DNA from: an uncultured Lachnospiraceae bacterium
GTDB lineage: Bacteria > Bacillota > Clostridia > Lachnospirales > Lachnospiraceae
DNA length: 64,000 nucleotides
Direction of reading: 5' to 3'
Assembly (NCBI GenBank): GCA_947588995.1
Contig: CANPZI010000004.1
Location: 62,001-126,000, forward strand
Position 1 is the stretch's first letter, and every line of letters begins with the position of its first letter. Below are positions 10,179 through 23,314 of the stretch, one piece after another. Under the pieces are notes generated by a model. That model was not told where the DNA came from and did not search any database. It saw only the letters and a program-made list of their open reading frames with translations. The translations under genes were made by a program, and so were the position numbers.

Positions 10179-11660
10179 ATGGAGATGCAAATGTCCCTCA
10201 TGCTTTTATCTATACTGCTGCCGGTCCTCATCGGGATCCGGCTCTTAATCAGAAAAGAATATGCCTCGCGGACGCGTCTGCTCGCCGTGACCGGAACAGG
10301 CCTTGTCCTGACCGGCGTTCTCGCCGTGTCGGCCTTTATCACGGCCCGCGGAAACTCCTACACGCTGTTTCACCTGACCGGAACGCTGCCGATCGTCCTG
10401 GCGGCGGACGAGATGAGCGTCCTGTTCTCCTGCCTGACGGTCGTCATCCTCCTGTGCGCCGGGCTGTTCTCTTTCGAGTACATGAAGCACGAGACGCACG
10501 AAAAGCGCTATTACGGCTTCTACCTGATCGTATTCGGCGTGCTGAACGCGCTGTGCTTTGCGGGAAACCTGATCACTTTTTATCTCTTCTTTGAAATGCT
10601 GACGCTGACCTCCATGCCCCTCGTGCTGCACAACGGCAGCCGTGAAGCGATCATGGCGGGACTGAAATACCTGTTCTTCTCCATGTGCGGCGCGTACATG
10701 GCGCTGTTCGGCGTCTTTGTCGTCAGCCGTCACTGTGATACGCTTGCCTTTACCGCGGGCGGTGTACTCTCCGCTCCGTCAGGCGCTCATACAGAGCTTC
10801 TGCTGATCGCGGCTTTCGCGATGATCGCCGGCTTCGGTGTCAAAGCGGGCATGTTCCCGCTGCACGCCTGGCTGCCGGCCGCCCACCCGGTTGCGCCCGC
10901 GCCGGCGTCCGCCGTGCTCTCCGCCGTCATCGTCAAGGCGGGAGTGCTGGCCGTGGTCCGCACCGTCTACTATATCTTCGGCGCGGATTTCCTGCGCGGC
11001 ACCTGGGTGCAGACCGTCTGGCTGATCCTGACGCTGATCACTGTATTCATGGGCTCCATGCTGGCTTACCGCGAACCGGTCCTGAAGAAAAGACTGGCCT
11101 ACTCCACCGTGAGCCAGCTCTCCTATATTCTGTTCGGACTCGCCGTGATGGGAGCGGAAGCCGTGACGGGTTCGCTCTTACATGTACTCGCCCACGGCCT
11201 GATCAAGACGGTGCTGTTCCTCTGCGCCGGCGCGATCATCTTCACGACGGGCAGGACGCGTGTGGACGAACTGCGCGGCATCGGCAAGGAAATGCCCCTC
11301 ACCATGTGGTGCTACACGATCGTCTCCCTCGGGCTGATCGGCATTCCGCCCACCGGCGGCTTCATCAGCAAGTGGTATCTGGCGATCGGAAGCCTCGCGG
11401 CCGCCATGCCCGTGTTCCGCTGGCTCGGGCCGGTTATCCTGCTTGTCAGCGCGCTTCTGACGGCCGGCTATCTGCTGCCCCTCACGATCCGGGGCTTCCT
11501 GCCGGGCGCGGACTATGACTACGAACATCTGCAGAAGCGGGAGCCCTCCCCTCTGATGACAATACCGATCGCAATATTGACCGCCCTGTCCGTACTGATG
11601 GGATTATTTCCCGCACAGCTTACGGACTGGCTGACGCGCCTGACCGGACATCTCATGTAA
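10179..11660 (+). CDS. Proton-conducting antiporter subunit (NuoM/MrpD family), copy 2
   Basis: GMFPLHAWLPAAHPVAPAPASAVLSAVIVKAGVLAVVR. Confidence 0.85.
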   Translation: MEMQMSLMLLSILLPVLIGIRLLIRKEYASRTRLLAVTGTGLVLTGVLAVSAFITARGNSYTLFHLTGTLPIVLAADEMSVLFSCLTVVILLCAGLFSFEYMKHETHEKRYYGFYLIVFGVLNALCFAGNLITFYLFFEMLTLTSMPLVLHNGSREAIMAGLKYLFFSMCGAYMALFGVFVVSRHCDTLAFTAGGVLSAPSGAHTELLLIAAFAMIAGFGVKAGMFPLHAWLPAAHPVAPAPASAVLSAVIVKAGVLAVVRTVYYIFGADFLRGTWVQTVWLILTLITVFMGSMLAYREPVLKKRLAYSTVSQLSYILFGLAVMGAEAVTGSLLHVLAHGLIKTVLFLCAGAIIFTTGRTRVDELRGIGKEMPLTMWCYTIVSLGLIGIPPTGGFISKWYLAIGSLAAAMPVFRWLGPVILLVSALLTAGYLLPLTIRGFLPGADYDYEHLQKREPSPLMTIPIAILTALSVLMGLFPAQLTDWLTRLTGHLM

Positions 11661-11686
11661 CGGCGCTTCATAAAACGGAGGAAGAT

Positions 11687-13147
11687 ATGATTATATTAGT
11701 GATTTTAATTCCTTTTATCGCGGCGATCCTCTCCGTCTGGATCCCTTTTCGCAAGAGAAGCCACTGGGAGATTTTTCTGGAAAGCGCCGTCATACTGAAC
11801 AGTATTCTGGTGTGGTATCTGCTGCTCCACCACTCCTCCAGCACTTTCCTGCTGGCGCATTTTACAGGCAATCTGTCCATCAGCTTCAAGGTGGACGGCC
11901 CCGGCATGGTCTTCTCCGGCCTGGTTTCCGCCCTCTGGCCCCTGGCCACGCTGTACGCATTCGAGTATATGACCAAAGAGGAGCACGAAAAAATATTTTT
12001 CCTCTTCTACACGATGACCTACGGCGTCACGCTGGGCATCGCGCTGGCGGCAAACCTGCTGACCATGTACTTTTTCTATGAACTGCTCACTCTCGTCACC
12101 GTGCCGCTCGTCATGCACACCCTGACCAGAGAGGCGATCCTGGCGAGCCGCAAATATCTGTACTATTCGCTGGGCGGCGCGGCATTCGCCTTTATCGGCC
12201 TGATTATGATTATCATCTACGGACGCTCCACCGACTTCGTGCTCGGCGGCGTCCTCGACCTTGGCAGAATCGGTGAGCGCACCAACGTGCTGCTCTTCAT
12301 CTACGTGCTGGCCTTTATGGGATTCGGCGTCAAGGCCGCGGTCTGCCCTTTCAATTCCTGGCTGCCGCAGGCAGGTGTCGCGCCCACGCCGGTCACGGCC
12401 CTTCTCCATGCCGTCGCCGTCGTCAAGTCCGGCGCTTTTGCCATCATCCGGCTGACCTACTACAGCTTCGGCACGGATTTCCTGCGCGGCACCTGGGCGC
12501 AGACCGTGGTGATGGCCGTCACCATGTTCACCATCGTGTACGGCTGCAGCCGCGCCGTCAAGGAGACACACTTAAAGAGACGTCTGGCCTACTCCACGAT
12601 CAGCAACCTCTCCTACATCCTGTTCGGCGCAACGCTCATGACGCCTCTCGGCATGGCGGCGGCGCTGACTCATCTGGTCTTCCACGCGGTGATGAAGATC
12701 GCCTCTTTCTTCTGCGCGGGCGCTGTCATCCACCAGACGGACTGCTATTATGTGCATGAGCTGGACGGCATGGGCCACAAGATGCCGTGCGTCTTCGGCG
12801 TCTTCACCGTTTCGGCGCTCGCCCTGATGGGCGTGCCCGGTCTGGCCGGCTTCATCAGCAAATGGAATCTGGCTTCGGCGGCCCTGGAGAGCGGCAGCAC
12901 GCTCGCCTGCTTCGGCATTGTCTGCCTGCTGATCTCCGCGCTTCTCACTGCCATCTACATGCTGACGGTGGCCGTGCGGGCTTTCTTCCCCGGCAGGGAT
13001 TTTGACTACGGCAGACTGGAGGGCGTCAGGGATCCGAACTGGAAGATGCTCGTGCCGCTATTTGTGTTTACTTTCTTTATTGTCGGATTTGGCCTATATT
13101 CCCAGCCGCTCGTCGATTTCCTGTACGCTGTGGCTTTGGGCGCTTAG
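11687..13147 (+). CDS. Proton-conducting antiporter subunit (NuoM/MrpD family), copy 3
   Basis: AVCPFNSWLPQAGVAPTPVTALLHAVAVVKSGAFAIIR. Confidence 0.85.
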   Translation: MIILVILIPFIAAILSVWIPFRKRSHWEIFLESAVILNSILVWYLLLHHSSSTFLLAHFTGNLSISFKVDGPGMVFSGLVSALWPLATLYAFEYMTKEEHEKIFFLFYTMTYGVTLGIALAANLLTMYFFYELLTLVTVPLVMHTLTREAILASRKYLYYSLGGAAFAFIGLIMIIIYGRSTDFVLGGVLDLGRIGERTNVLLFIYVLAFMGFGVKAAVCPFNSWLPQAGVAPTPVTALLHAVAVVKSGAFAIIRLTYYSFGTDFLRGTWAQTVVMAVTMFTIVYGCSRAVKETHLKRRLAYSTISNLSYILFGATLMTPLGMAAALTHLVFHAVMKIASFFCAGAVIHQTDCYYVHELDGMGHKMPCVFGVFTVSALALMGVPGLAGFISKWNLASAALESGSTLACFGIVCLLISALLTAIYMLTVAVRAFFPGRDFDYGRLEGVRDPNWKMLVPLFVFTFFIVGFGLYSQPLVDFLYAVALGA

Positions 13148-13187
13148 TGTATAAAATCACACGGGCGCTTAGTGCGAAAAATCGCAC
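13138..13187 (+). repeat. Two adjacent 25-nt direct repeats, each containing a small hairpin, spanning the stop codon of the upstream gene
   Basis: GGGCGCTTAGTGTATAAAATCACAC followed directly by GGGCGCTTAGTGCGAAAAATCGCAC; copy 2 forms AGTGCGA-AAAA-TCGCACT. Confidence 0.85.
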
Positions 13188-13246
13188 TGTTAAGATAACT
13201 ACTGTTGGGTCGGGGTTTGCGCCGACCGGAAAGGCAGGCTTATTTC

Positions 13247-15436
13247 ATGAACGGACTGATCTACTCTATCGTGTTTGGACCGATGGCGGCCGCCATCCTC
13301 TGCTATCTCACAGGACGGTTTGACAAGACTGTCCGCTGCCGCTTCGCGGATCTCGTGACAGGGATCACTTTCGGCCTGTCCGTGTGCCTGTTTCTGCTGA
13401 CGCCTTCTTCAGGCGCGTCCGGTGCTTCTCTTCTGCCCTATCGGAACTATATTGCCGAAATCCCTTATGTCTGCGGCATGGGCCTGCACTTTACCGCCGA
13501 CGGCTTCCGCGCCCTGTACGGCATGATCGCCTCTTTTATGTGGTTCATGAGCACCCTGTTCTCCAGGGAGTATTTCACCCATTACCGCAACCGCAACAGA
13601 TACTATCTGTTCCTGCTGCTCACTCTGGGGGCGACGGAGGGCGTGTTCCTCTCCGCCGACTTCTACACGACCTTTATCTTCTTTGAGATCATGTCTTTCA
13701 CCTCCTATGTCTGGGTGGCGCAGGATGAGCGGCAGGAGTCCCTGCGCGCGGCGGCGACCTATCTGGCCGTGGCGGTGATCGGCGGCCTCGTGATGCTGAT
13801 GGGCATCTTCCTGCTGTACGACGTGACCGGAACGCTGTTCTTCGACGAACTGACCGGTGCATACTTCACTTACGGTCTGCTCTCCTCCGAGAGCACGGAC
13901 ACCGCACAGCTGATGATTGCGGGTCTGTGCCTGCTGTTCGGCTTCGGCGCCAAGGCCGGCGCATTCCCGCTCCATATCTGGCTGCCGAAAGCGCACCCCG
14001 TAGCCCCCGCTCCGGCCTCCGCGCTGCTGTCCGGCATCCTGACCAAAGCAGGCATGTACGGCATCCTGATTCTGACCGCCTATCTCTTCCTCGGCAATAT
14101 GGCCTGGGCTGCGCTGATCCTCTTTCTGGGCGTGTGCACGATGGTGATCGGCGCGGTGCTGGCTCTCTTCTCCGTCGATCTCAAACGGACGCTCGCCTGC
14201 TCCTCCGTCTCCCAGATCGGCTTTATCCTGGTGGGCGTCGGCATGTCCGGGCTTCTGGCTGCCGCCAGCGTGACACTCGGCTCTCAGAGTGCCGACAACC
14301 TGACCGCCATCCGCGGCAGCCTGCTTCACATGGTCAACCACTCCCTGATCAAGCTGGTCCTCTTCATGGCCGCCGGCGTGATCTTCATGAACGTGCACAA
14401 GCTGAACCTCAACGAGATCCGCGGCTTCGGCCACGGCAAGCCGCTGCTCCTCTTTATCTTCCTGATGGGCGCCCTCGGCATCGGCGGCGTGCCTCTCTGG
14501 AACGGCTACATCAGCAAAACCCTGATCCATGAGAGCATCCTGGCATATACCGAACGGCTGATGGCCTCCTCCACCATTCTCTCCGGCTCGGCGCAATACC
14601 TCAGCGCAGGCACGATGAAAGCCGTGGAATGGCTCTTTCTCATCAGCGGCGGCCTGACCGTCGCCTATATGACCAAACTGTATGTGGCGATTTTCGTGGA
14701 AAAGAATGCGGATGCCGCCGTACAGGCAGAATTTGATGCCCTGAAAGGCAGATATATGAATAAAGTCAGCGCTTTCGCACTGACCCTGAGCGCCCTGCTG
14801 CTCCCCCTGATGGGCTTCCTGCCGCACCTCGTGACAGACAGAATCGCCGATGCAGGCCAGGGCTTTCTGCAGACATACGGCTCCGCCGGCGTCAGCGAAG
14901 AGATCGCGTATTTCTCCCCTGAAAATCTGAAAGGCGCCGCGATCTCCCTCGCCATCGGCGCCGCCGTCTATCTCGTGATCGTGAGACTGTGGATGATCAA
15001 AGACGGCCGATACGTGAACCGCTGGTACCGCTATCTCGATCTGGAAGACTATATCTACCGCCCCATTCTCCTCAGGGCGCTGCCTTTCGTCTTCGGCGTC
15101 CTCTGCCGGATCTGCGACAGCCTCGCGGACACGGTCGTCGTCGTCCTGCGCAAAACCCTCTACCGCGACAGTAAGCTGCCGCAGGAGCTGCCGGAGGGAA
15201 CGCCTCTCACACACGCGGCCGCCTGCGTCGCTTCCTGTTTCCAATGGTTTGGCAACAGAACCTGGCGCAGAAAAAAGCCGAAGACGACAGACTACGACCA
15301 CCGCTTCGCGATGTTCCATGAGGAGTGGAGCGAGAACAGCGCCATGATCTCCCGCAGCATGTCTTTCGGTCTGCTGCTGTTCTGCGTCGGCCTGTTAGTC
15401 ACTGTCGGGTATCTGTTCGTCATGGATATCTTTTGA
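13247..15436 (+). CDS. Large proton-conducting antiporter subunit (MrpA N-terminal/NuoL-like), copy 4
   Basis: GAFPLHIWLPKAHPVAPAPASALLSGILTKAGMYGI; long multi-TM protein; start placed at MNGLIYS. Confidence 0.83.
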   Translation: MNGLIYSIVFGPMAAAILCYLTGRFDKTVRCRFADLVTGITFGLSVCLFLLTPSSGASGASLLPYRNYIAEIPYVCGMGLHFTADGFRALYGMIASFMWFMSTLFSREYFTHYRNRNRYYLFLLLTLGATEGVFLSADFYTTFIFFEIMSFTSYVWVAQDERQESLRAAATYLAVAVIGGLVMLMGIFLLYDVTGTLFFDELTGAYFTYGLLSSESTDTAQLMIAGLCLLFGFGAKAGAFPLHIWLPKAHPVAPAPASALLSGILTKAGMYGILILTAYLFLGNMAWAALILFLGVCTMVIGAVLALFSVDLKRTLACSSVSQIGFILVGVGMSGLLAAASVTLGSQSADNLTAIRGSLLHMVNHSLIKLVLFMAAGVIFMNVHKLNLNEIRGFGHGKPLLLFIFLMGALGIGGVPLWNGYISKTLIHESILAYTERLMASSTILSGSAQYLSAGTMKAVEWLFLISGGLTVAYMTKLYVAIFVEKNADAAVQAEFDALKGRYMNKVSAFALTLSALLLPLMGFLPHLVTDRIADAGQGFLQTYGSAGVSEEIAYFSPENLKGAAISLAIGAAVYLVIVRLWMIKDGRYVNRWYRYLDLEDYIYRPILLRALPFVFGVLCRICDSLADTVVVVLRKTLYRDSKLPQELPEGTPLTHAAACVASCFQWFGNRTWRRKKPKTTDYDHRFAMFHEEWSENSAMISRSMSFGLLLFCVGLLVTVGYLFVMDIF

Positions 15437-15460
15437 ATATATACCGCAATAACCATAAAG

Positions 15461-15494
15461 AAAACGCCATACGGTAATGGCCGCATGGCGTTTT
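15461..15494. terminator. Bidirectional intrinsic terminator between convergent genes
   Basis: AAAACGCCATACGG TAATGG CCGCATGGCGTTTT: stem with a single G-U wobble, A-run and T-run at the ends. Confidence 0.8.
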
Positions 15495-15530
15495 GATTTA
15501 CGTGAGCAATGAGTCAAGCTGACAGTGTTC

Positions 15531-17531
15531 CTATACTCTGAACGACGCTACCGTCTCATTCAGCAGTTCACTCAGGCGGAACAGCTCTTCCATACGGCTG
15601 TTCACGGCCACGGAGTTCTCGTTGGAATCCTCCACAGACTGCTCCATGTGCTCCATATGCTCCGCGATCTCACCGATCAGTTCCGCGACCGCCCTGATCG
15701 ATTCGCTGATCTGCTCCATGCTCGCGTTCATCTCCTGTGAGGAGGAGCCGAGTTCATTGGAAATACCGCTGTAGAACGCGGCATCCTGCTCGTACATCTT
15801 CGCGAGCTCCGTCATATTCTTGTAATCTTCCATGACCTTGTCGTTCATGAATTCCAGCAGCTTTGAAGAGCTCTCGGACAAAAACGATACGTTGCGGGTC
15901 ACATCCTCCGTCACATGGCGGATTTTATCGACCGCCTCCCGGGAATTGTCCGCCAGCTGCCGAATCTCCTCCGCAACTACCGCGAATCCGCGTCCGGCCT
16001 CGCCGGCTCTAGCCGCCTCGATGGAAGCGTTTAACGCCAGCAGGTTGGTCTGTGAACTGATGGCCAGAATCTCCTCCGTCAGGGTGTCGATCTCTTTTAC
16101 TTTCTGGCTGTCCACGATCGCCTGTTCCAGATCGCTCCGCGTGCTCTCATACAGGGAAACGGCCTCCTGCGCGGACCGCTCGGAGGATTGATACTGTCTG
16201 TTGGCGCGATCCATGATATCCTTGGACTGCATCGCCGCCTCGCCGGCTTTCTGCGCCACGTGCTCGATGGCCCCTCCCAGCTCTTCGCCGGTCTGTTTGA
16301 TATCCTCGGCCAGATCCTTGGCCTCCGCCGCCTCGCCCATCACCTTGCCGGCGGAATCGGCAATTCCGGTGATATCCTGATTCAGTGTCGTCATCTTCGC
16401 GGATGTCCCCTCCGCGATGGTGTTGATGCTCTCCGCCTTGTCTTTTGTATTCAGGATAATGCTTCTGATCTGCTGTCTCACCTCGGTGGTCGCCGTCTGA
16501 ATCTGCTCCGTCTCGCTCTTGTACTCTTTCGGGATCGTCTTCTCAACCACCGCGTTCTCCGAGAAATCACCGGTCGCGAACTGCTTCAGCATCTGCACCG
16601 GCGCCAGCGTCCTGCCGATCAGCGTGGTCATGAATACCGCCACAATCACGATGACAATCAGAACGACAAGCAGGACCGCAAAGATCATTGCCGTGAGGGA
16701 ACCCGTCACGTTGGAGGCGGGCACTGCCACGCCCATCTTCCAGCCGCAGCTCTCCACATCGGCCGCCGCAAAATAGCATTTTGTCCCGTCATAATCGACC
16801 GCCTTGATCGCTTCGCTCTCCGACCCGTCTATCAGGCCGCTCAGCGCAGGCATTACATCCTGTACCGCAACCGCCGTGTCCGCGGTTGGTTTGAACGCTT
16901 CGTTCCTGTGCGACACATACTGTCCGCTGCCATCCGCCAGGAATCCGTAGACGCCGGGCGCATAATTGACGCTCTCTGTCAGCTCCATCACCGTGTCGGT
17001 CGTCACGTCCAGACCGATCACGCCGACCAGCGTTCCGTCCACATAAACCGGCGTTGCGATCGTCGCGCACATCTGTCCCGTGATCGCGTCCAGATAGGGA
17101 TCCGTCACGATCGTATCTCCCTCTGAAGCCGCCTGCTGATACCAGCCGCGCTCCACCGGATCATACCCTTCCGGTATGCCGGCTTCCCGGTTGGACTGGA
17201 TGAACCTGCTGTCGCTCGTCCCACAGTATAGATTCAAAAGTTCCGATCTGCCGGCGGCATGTGCATCGACTATTGCCTGCAGGGAAGCGTCATCCGTCTC
17301 ACCCATAGCCATGATACTGTTGGCCGTTCCGACCGCCAGCATCTTCTCGTCCTCAATCCATGTGTTGATCTCCTCCGCGTATTTCTCCGCATTCAGCTTA
17401 AGCACCTGCGTCTGGTCCTGAATCATACGGCTGCCCGCCACGGTGATAATACCCGCTGTCGTCAGCAGAATACTCGCCACGACAATCAGTATGACGCTGA
17501 TAGTCAGTCTGCCCTTGATTGTTTTTGTCAT
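15531..17531 (-). CDS. Methyl-accepting chemotaxis protein with Cache-type sensor domain
   Basis: [53 protein letters not shown]-terminal TM; AAGAGGTG 7 nt before ATG. Confidence 0.92.
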   Translation of the reverse strand: MTKTIKGRLTISVILIVVASILLTTAGIITVAGSRMIQDQTQVLKLNAEKYAEEINTWIEDEKMLAVGTANSIMAMGETDDASLQAIVDAHAAGRSELLNLYCGTSDSRFIQSNREAGIPEGYDPVERGWYQQAASEGDTIVTDPYLDAITGQMCATIATPVYVDGTLVGVIGLDVTTDTVMELTESVNYAPGVYGFLADGSGQYVSHRNEAFKPTADTAVAVQDVMPALSGLIDGSESEAIKAVDYDGTKCYFAAADVESCGWKMGVAVPASNVTGSLTAMIFAVLLVVLIVIVIVAVFMTTLIGRTLAPVQMLKQFATGDFSENAVVEKTIPKEYKSETEQIQTATTEVRQQIRSIILNTKDKAESINTIAEGTSAKMTTLNQDITGIADSAGKVMGEAAEAKDLAEDIKQTGEELGGAIEHVAQKAGEAAMQSKDIMDRANRQYQSSERSAQEAVSLYESTRSDLEQAIVDSQKVKEIDTLTEEILAISSQTNLLALNASIEAARAGEAGRGFAVVAEEIRQLADNSREAVDKIRHVTEDVTRNVSFLSESSSKLLEFMNDKVMEDYKNMTELAKMYEQDAAFYSGISNELGSSSQEMNASMEQISESIRAVAELIGEIAEHMEHMEQSVEDSNENSVAVNSRMEELFRLSELLNETVASFRV

Positions 17532-17725
17532 ACCGCAACACCTCTTTCTGCCGGCTTTGCCGGTCGTATCGTCTGTCGGCTTTCGCCGATTCGACTTATA
17601 TTTTATCACTTTAGTAGGAAAAAGCAAGGCGCAATATATTTTGCGCACATTCTCCTTGTGATTTTCTCTGTTTCCGATATAATAAATTATAATGAATGGT
17701 AGCAATCAGACTCAGGAGGAAACAA

Positions 17726-20950
<3,225 letters not shown>

Positions 20951-20961
20951 GGGCAGACCGC

Positions 20962-22101
20962 TTACGCTCTTCCCATCTTCTCGGCGAAGCGGTGCAGCGT
21001 CTCGGGAATCTGTATCGTCTGCGGGCACACTTTCGCGCAGCTGTGGCAGCCGATACAGCACTCGGGCTGTCTGTCCGCCTCCACGGAGGAGAGCCCCATC
21101 GGCGCGATGAAATCTCCCGATCCCGCGACCACAGCCTCATTGTAGAGCTTCAACAGGAACGGGATGTCCAGCTTCTTCGGACAGTGGCTCACACAGTAAT
21201 GACAGCCCGTGCAGGGCACTGTCGTCTTCGCGATCATATCGTCCGCCACGCTGAGAATCAGCGCCATCTCCGCCTCGTTCAGCGGTTTTAATTCCTCGTA
21301 GGTAGCGATGTTGTCCTTGAGCTGCTGCATATTCGACATGCCGGACAGCGTCATCGTCACGTTCGGGATCGACTGCAGGAAGCGGAACGCCCACGCCGGT
21401 ATTTTTTCGTCCGGTCTGGCCTCCTTAAGCTTCGCCGCAAACTCGTCGGAAAGCGCCGCAAGCTGCCCGCCGCGGACAGGCTCCATCACCCAGATCGGGA
21501 TATTCCACTCGTTGAGCAGTTCCACCTTGCCTTTGGCGTTCTGGAATTTGTAATCGAAATAGTTCAGCTCAATCTGGCAGAACTCCATGTCTTTGCCGTA
21601 GGCATCCAGGAATTTCTTCATACAGTCGATGTCTCCGTGGGCGGAGAAGCCCAGATGCCGGATGCGGCCGTTTTTCTTCTGTTCCATGAGATAATCGTAT
21701 ATCCCGTACTGAGGATCCAGATAGGCATCCACGTTCATCTCGCAGACATTGTGAAACAGATAAAAATCAAAATATTCCACCTGACACTTCCGAAGCTGCT
21801 CCTCGAAGATCTCTTTCACTTTCGGCATGTTGGCGAGATCATAGCCCGGAAACTTGGACGCCAGATAAAAGCTGTCCCGCGGGTACTTCCTCAGTACCTC
21901 GCCGACGACCGTCTCCGAGTTGCCGCCGTGATACCCGTAAGCCGTATCATAGTAATTCACTCCCGCCTGCATGGCATAGGCAAACATTTCCTCGACCGCC
22001 TTCACATCGATCTGTGCGTCGTCCCCGCCGATCACCGGCAGACGCATATTGCCCATGCCGAGCGCCGACAGTTTCTCTCCCTGAAATTCCGTGTAAATCA
22101 T
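20962..22101 (-). CDS. Aldo/keto reductase with C-terminal 4Fe-4S ferredoxin-type domain
   Basis: GVNYYDTAYGYHGGNSETVVGEVLRKYPRDSFYLASKFPG...CTGCHYCVSHCPKKLDIP...CCIGCHSCAKVCPQTI. Confidence 0.9.
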   Translation of the reverse strand: MIYTEFQGEKLSALGMGNMRLPVIGGDDAQIDVKAVEEMFAYAMQAGVNYYDTAYGYHGGNSETVVGEVLRKYPRDSFYLASKFPGYDLANMPKVKEIFEEQLRKCQVEYFDFYLFHNVCEMNVDAYLDPQYGIYDYLMEQKKNGRIRHLGFSAHGDIDCMKKFLDAYGKDMEFCQIELNYFDYKFQNAKGKVELLNEWNIPIWVMEPVRGGQLAALSDEFAAKLKEARPDEKIPAWAFRFLQSIPNVTMTLSGMSNMQQLKDNIATYEELKPLNEAEMALILSVADDMIAKTTVPCTGCHYCVSHCPKKLDIPFLLKLYNEAVVAGSGDFIAPMGLSSVEADRQPECCIGCHSCAKVCPQTIQIPETLHRFAEKMGRA

Positions 22102-22124
22102 AAAATCATCCTCCTTATCAAATA

Positions 22125-22697
22125 TTATGATAAAAACTCCACCCTGCCGTCCGCCAGATGATAGAGCGCGCCGCAGACACAAAGCCCGTGCTCCTCCTCC
22201 CGGCGGATTTCCAGGCTCTCCTCTATCTTTCTGACGCTGTGCCGCACATTCAGACAGCAGGCCCGGTAATCGTCCTGCTCGTCGCCGACGGCGCGCTTAA
22301 TCTCATCCGTGATGAACTTGATGTAATTCTCCGTCTCATGATGAATCGCCGCATCCACCGCGCCGCAGTGATCATGCCCCATGACCAGAACCAGTCTGCA
22401 CCCCAGATGCTCCGCCGCGTACTCGATACTGCCGAGCTGATGGTCGTCGATCACGTTGCCCGCCACGCGGATCACGAAGAGCTCCCCGATCCCGGCGCTG
22501 AAAATGCTCTCCGGCATCACGCGGGAATCCGAGCAGGTGATGACAATCGCATAGGGCTTCTGCCCCTCCGCACAGGTCTTGAGCCGCAGCGCCGGGGACA
22601 CGTCCCCCTCGCTTGTCTTGGCATCTATGTACCGCGCATTTCCCGCCCGCAGTTTCTCCAGCGCCTCTTTCGCCGTACATACCGTCTGATGATTCAC
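22125..22697 (-). CDS. Beta-class carbonic anhydrase
   Basis: CSDSRVMPESIF...VIRVAGNVI...MGHDHCGAVDAAI zinc-binding motifs. Confidence 0.9.
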   Translation of the reverse strand: MNHQTVCTAKEALEKLRAGNARYIDAKTSEGDVSPALRLKTCAEGQKPYAIVITCSDSRVMPESIFSAGIGELFVIRVAGNVIDDHQLGSIEYAAEHLGCRLVLVMGHDHCGAVDAAIHHETENYIKFITDEIKRAVGDEQDDYRACCLNVRHSVRKIEESLEIRREEEHGLCVCGALYHLADGRVEFLS

Positions 22698-23302
22698 TTT
22701 CTGCCTCTTTCCTCCTTTGTTTTCCGTCTCCAGGTCAGTTGAATATCCCCCGCCTGAGTCTTTTCATAATCTTCCCGCAGGATAGAGTAGACCACCTCGT
22801 CCACGATACCCCGGTTGTTCCTGCCGCTTTTGCGGAACGTTCCCTCCTGCACCATGCCCAGCTTCTGCATGACCCTGCCCGACTTGCGGTTCTCCACATC
22901 ATGCCTCGCCACGATCCGGTTAAATCCGACCACGCCGAAGAGATACTGCAGTACGGCTCTCCCGGCCTCCGGCATGAGGCCCCGCCCCCACCAGCGCGCA
23001 CCCAGACACCAGCCTACGGTTGCGGCATCCGTCGCGTCATCGTGCGAGACGACCGACAGACTGCCGATGGGCTCGCCGGTCTCTTTCAGTTCAATGCACC
23101 AGTTATAAAAATCCGGCGCGCTGTACTTAGCGACCCAATCCTGCAGCACGCCCCGCGTCACGCCGATGTTCGCGTGCGCCGGCCACGTGAGATATTCCGT
23201 CACCTTTTCGTCGGATGCCCAGTTCCGATACATGAGAGGCGCATCCGCCAGCGTAAACCGCCTGAGAATCAGTCGGTCCGTCTCCAGATTGCTCGTTCCC
23301 AT
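22694..23302 (-). CDS. GNAT family N-acetyltransferase (RimJ/RimL-like)
   Basis: LETDRLILRRFTLADAPLMYRNWASDEKVTEYLTWPAH...GRGLMPEAGRAVLQYLFGVVGFNRIVARHDVENRKSGRVMQKLGM. Confidence 0.9.
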   Translation of the reverse strand: MGTSNLETDRLILRRFTLADAPLMYRNWASDEKVTEYLTWPAHANIGVTRGVLQDWVAKYSAPDFYNWCIELKETGEPIGSLSVVSHDDATDAATVGWCLGARWWGRGLMPEAGRAVLQYLFGVVGFNRIVARHDVENRKSGRVMQKLGMVQEGTFRKSGRNNRGIVDEVVYSILREDYEKTQAGDIQLTWRRKTKEERGRK

Positions 23303-23314
23303 ATGCCTCATCCG

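Noticed and set aside
13409-15319. 636-aa minus-strand ORF opposite the large antiporter subunit
   Set aside because: Shadow ORF: His/Glu/Gln/Asp-rich low-information protein antisense to a clear NuoL-like gene.
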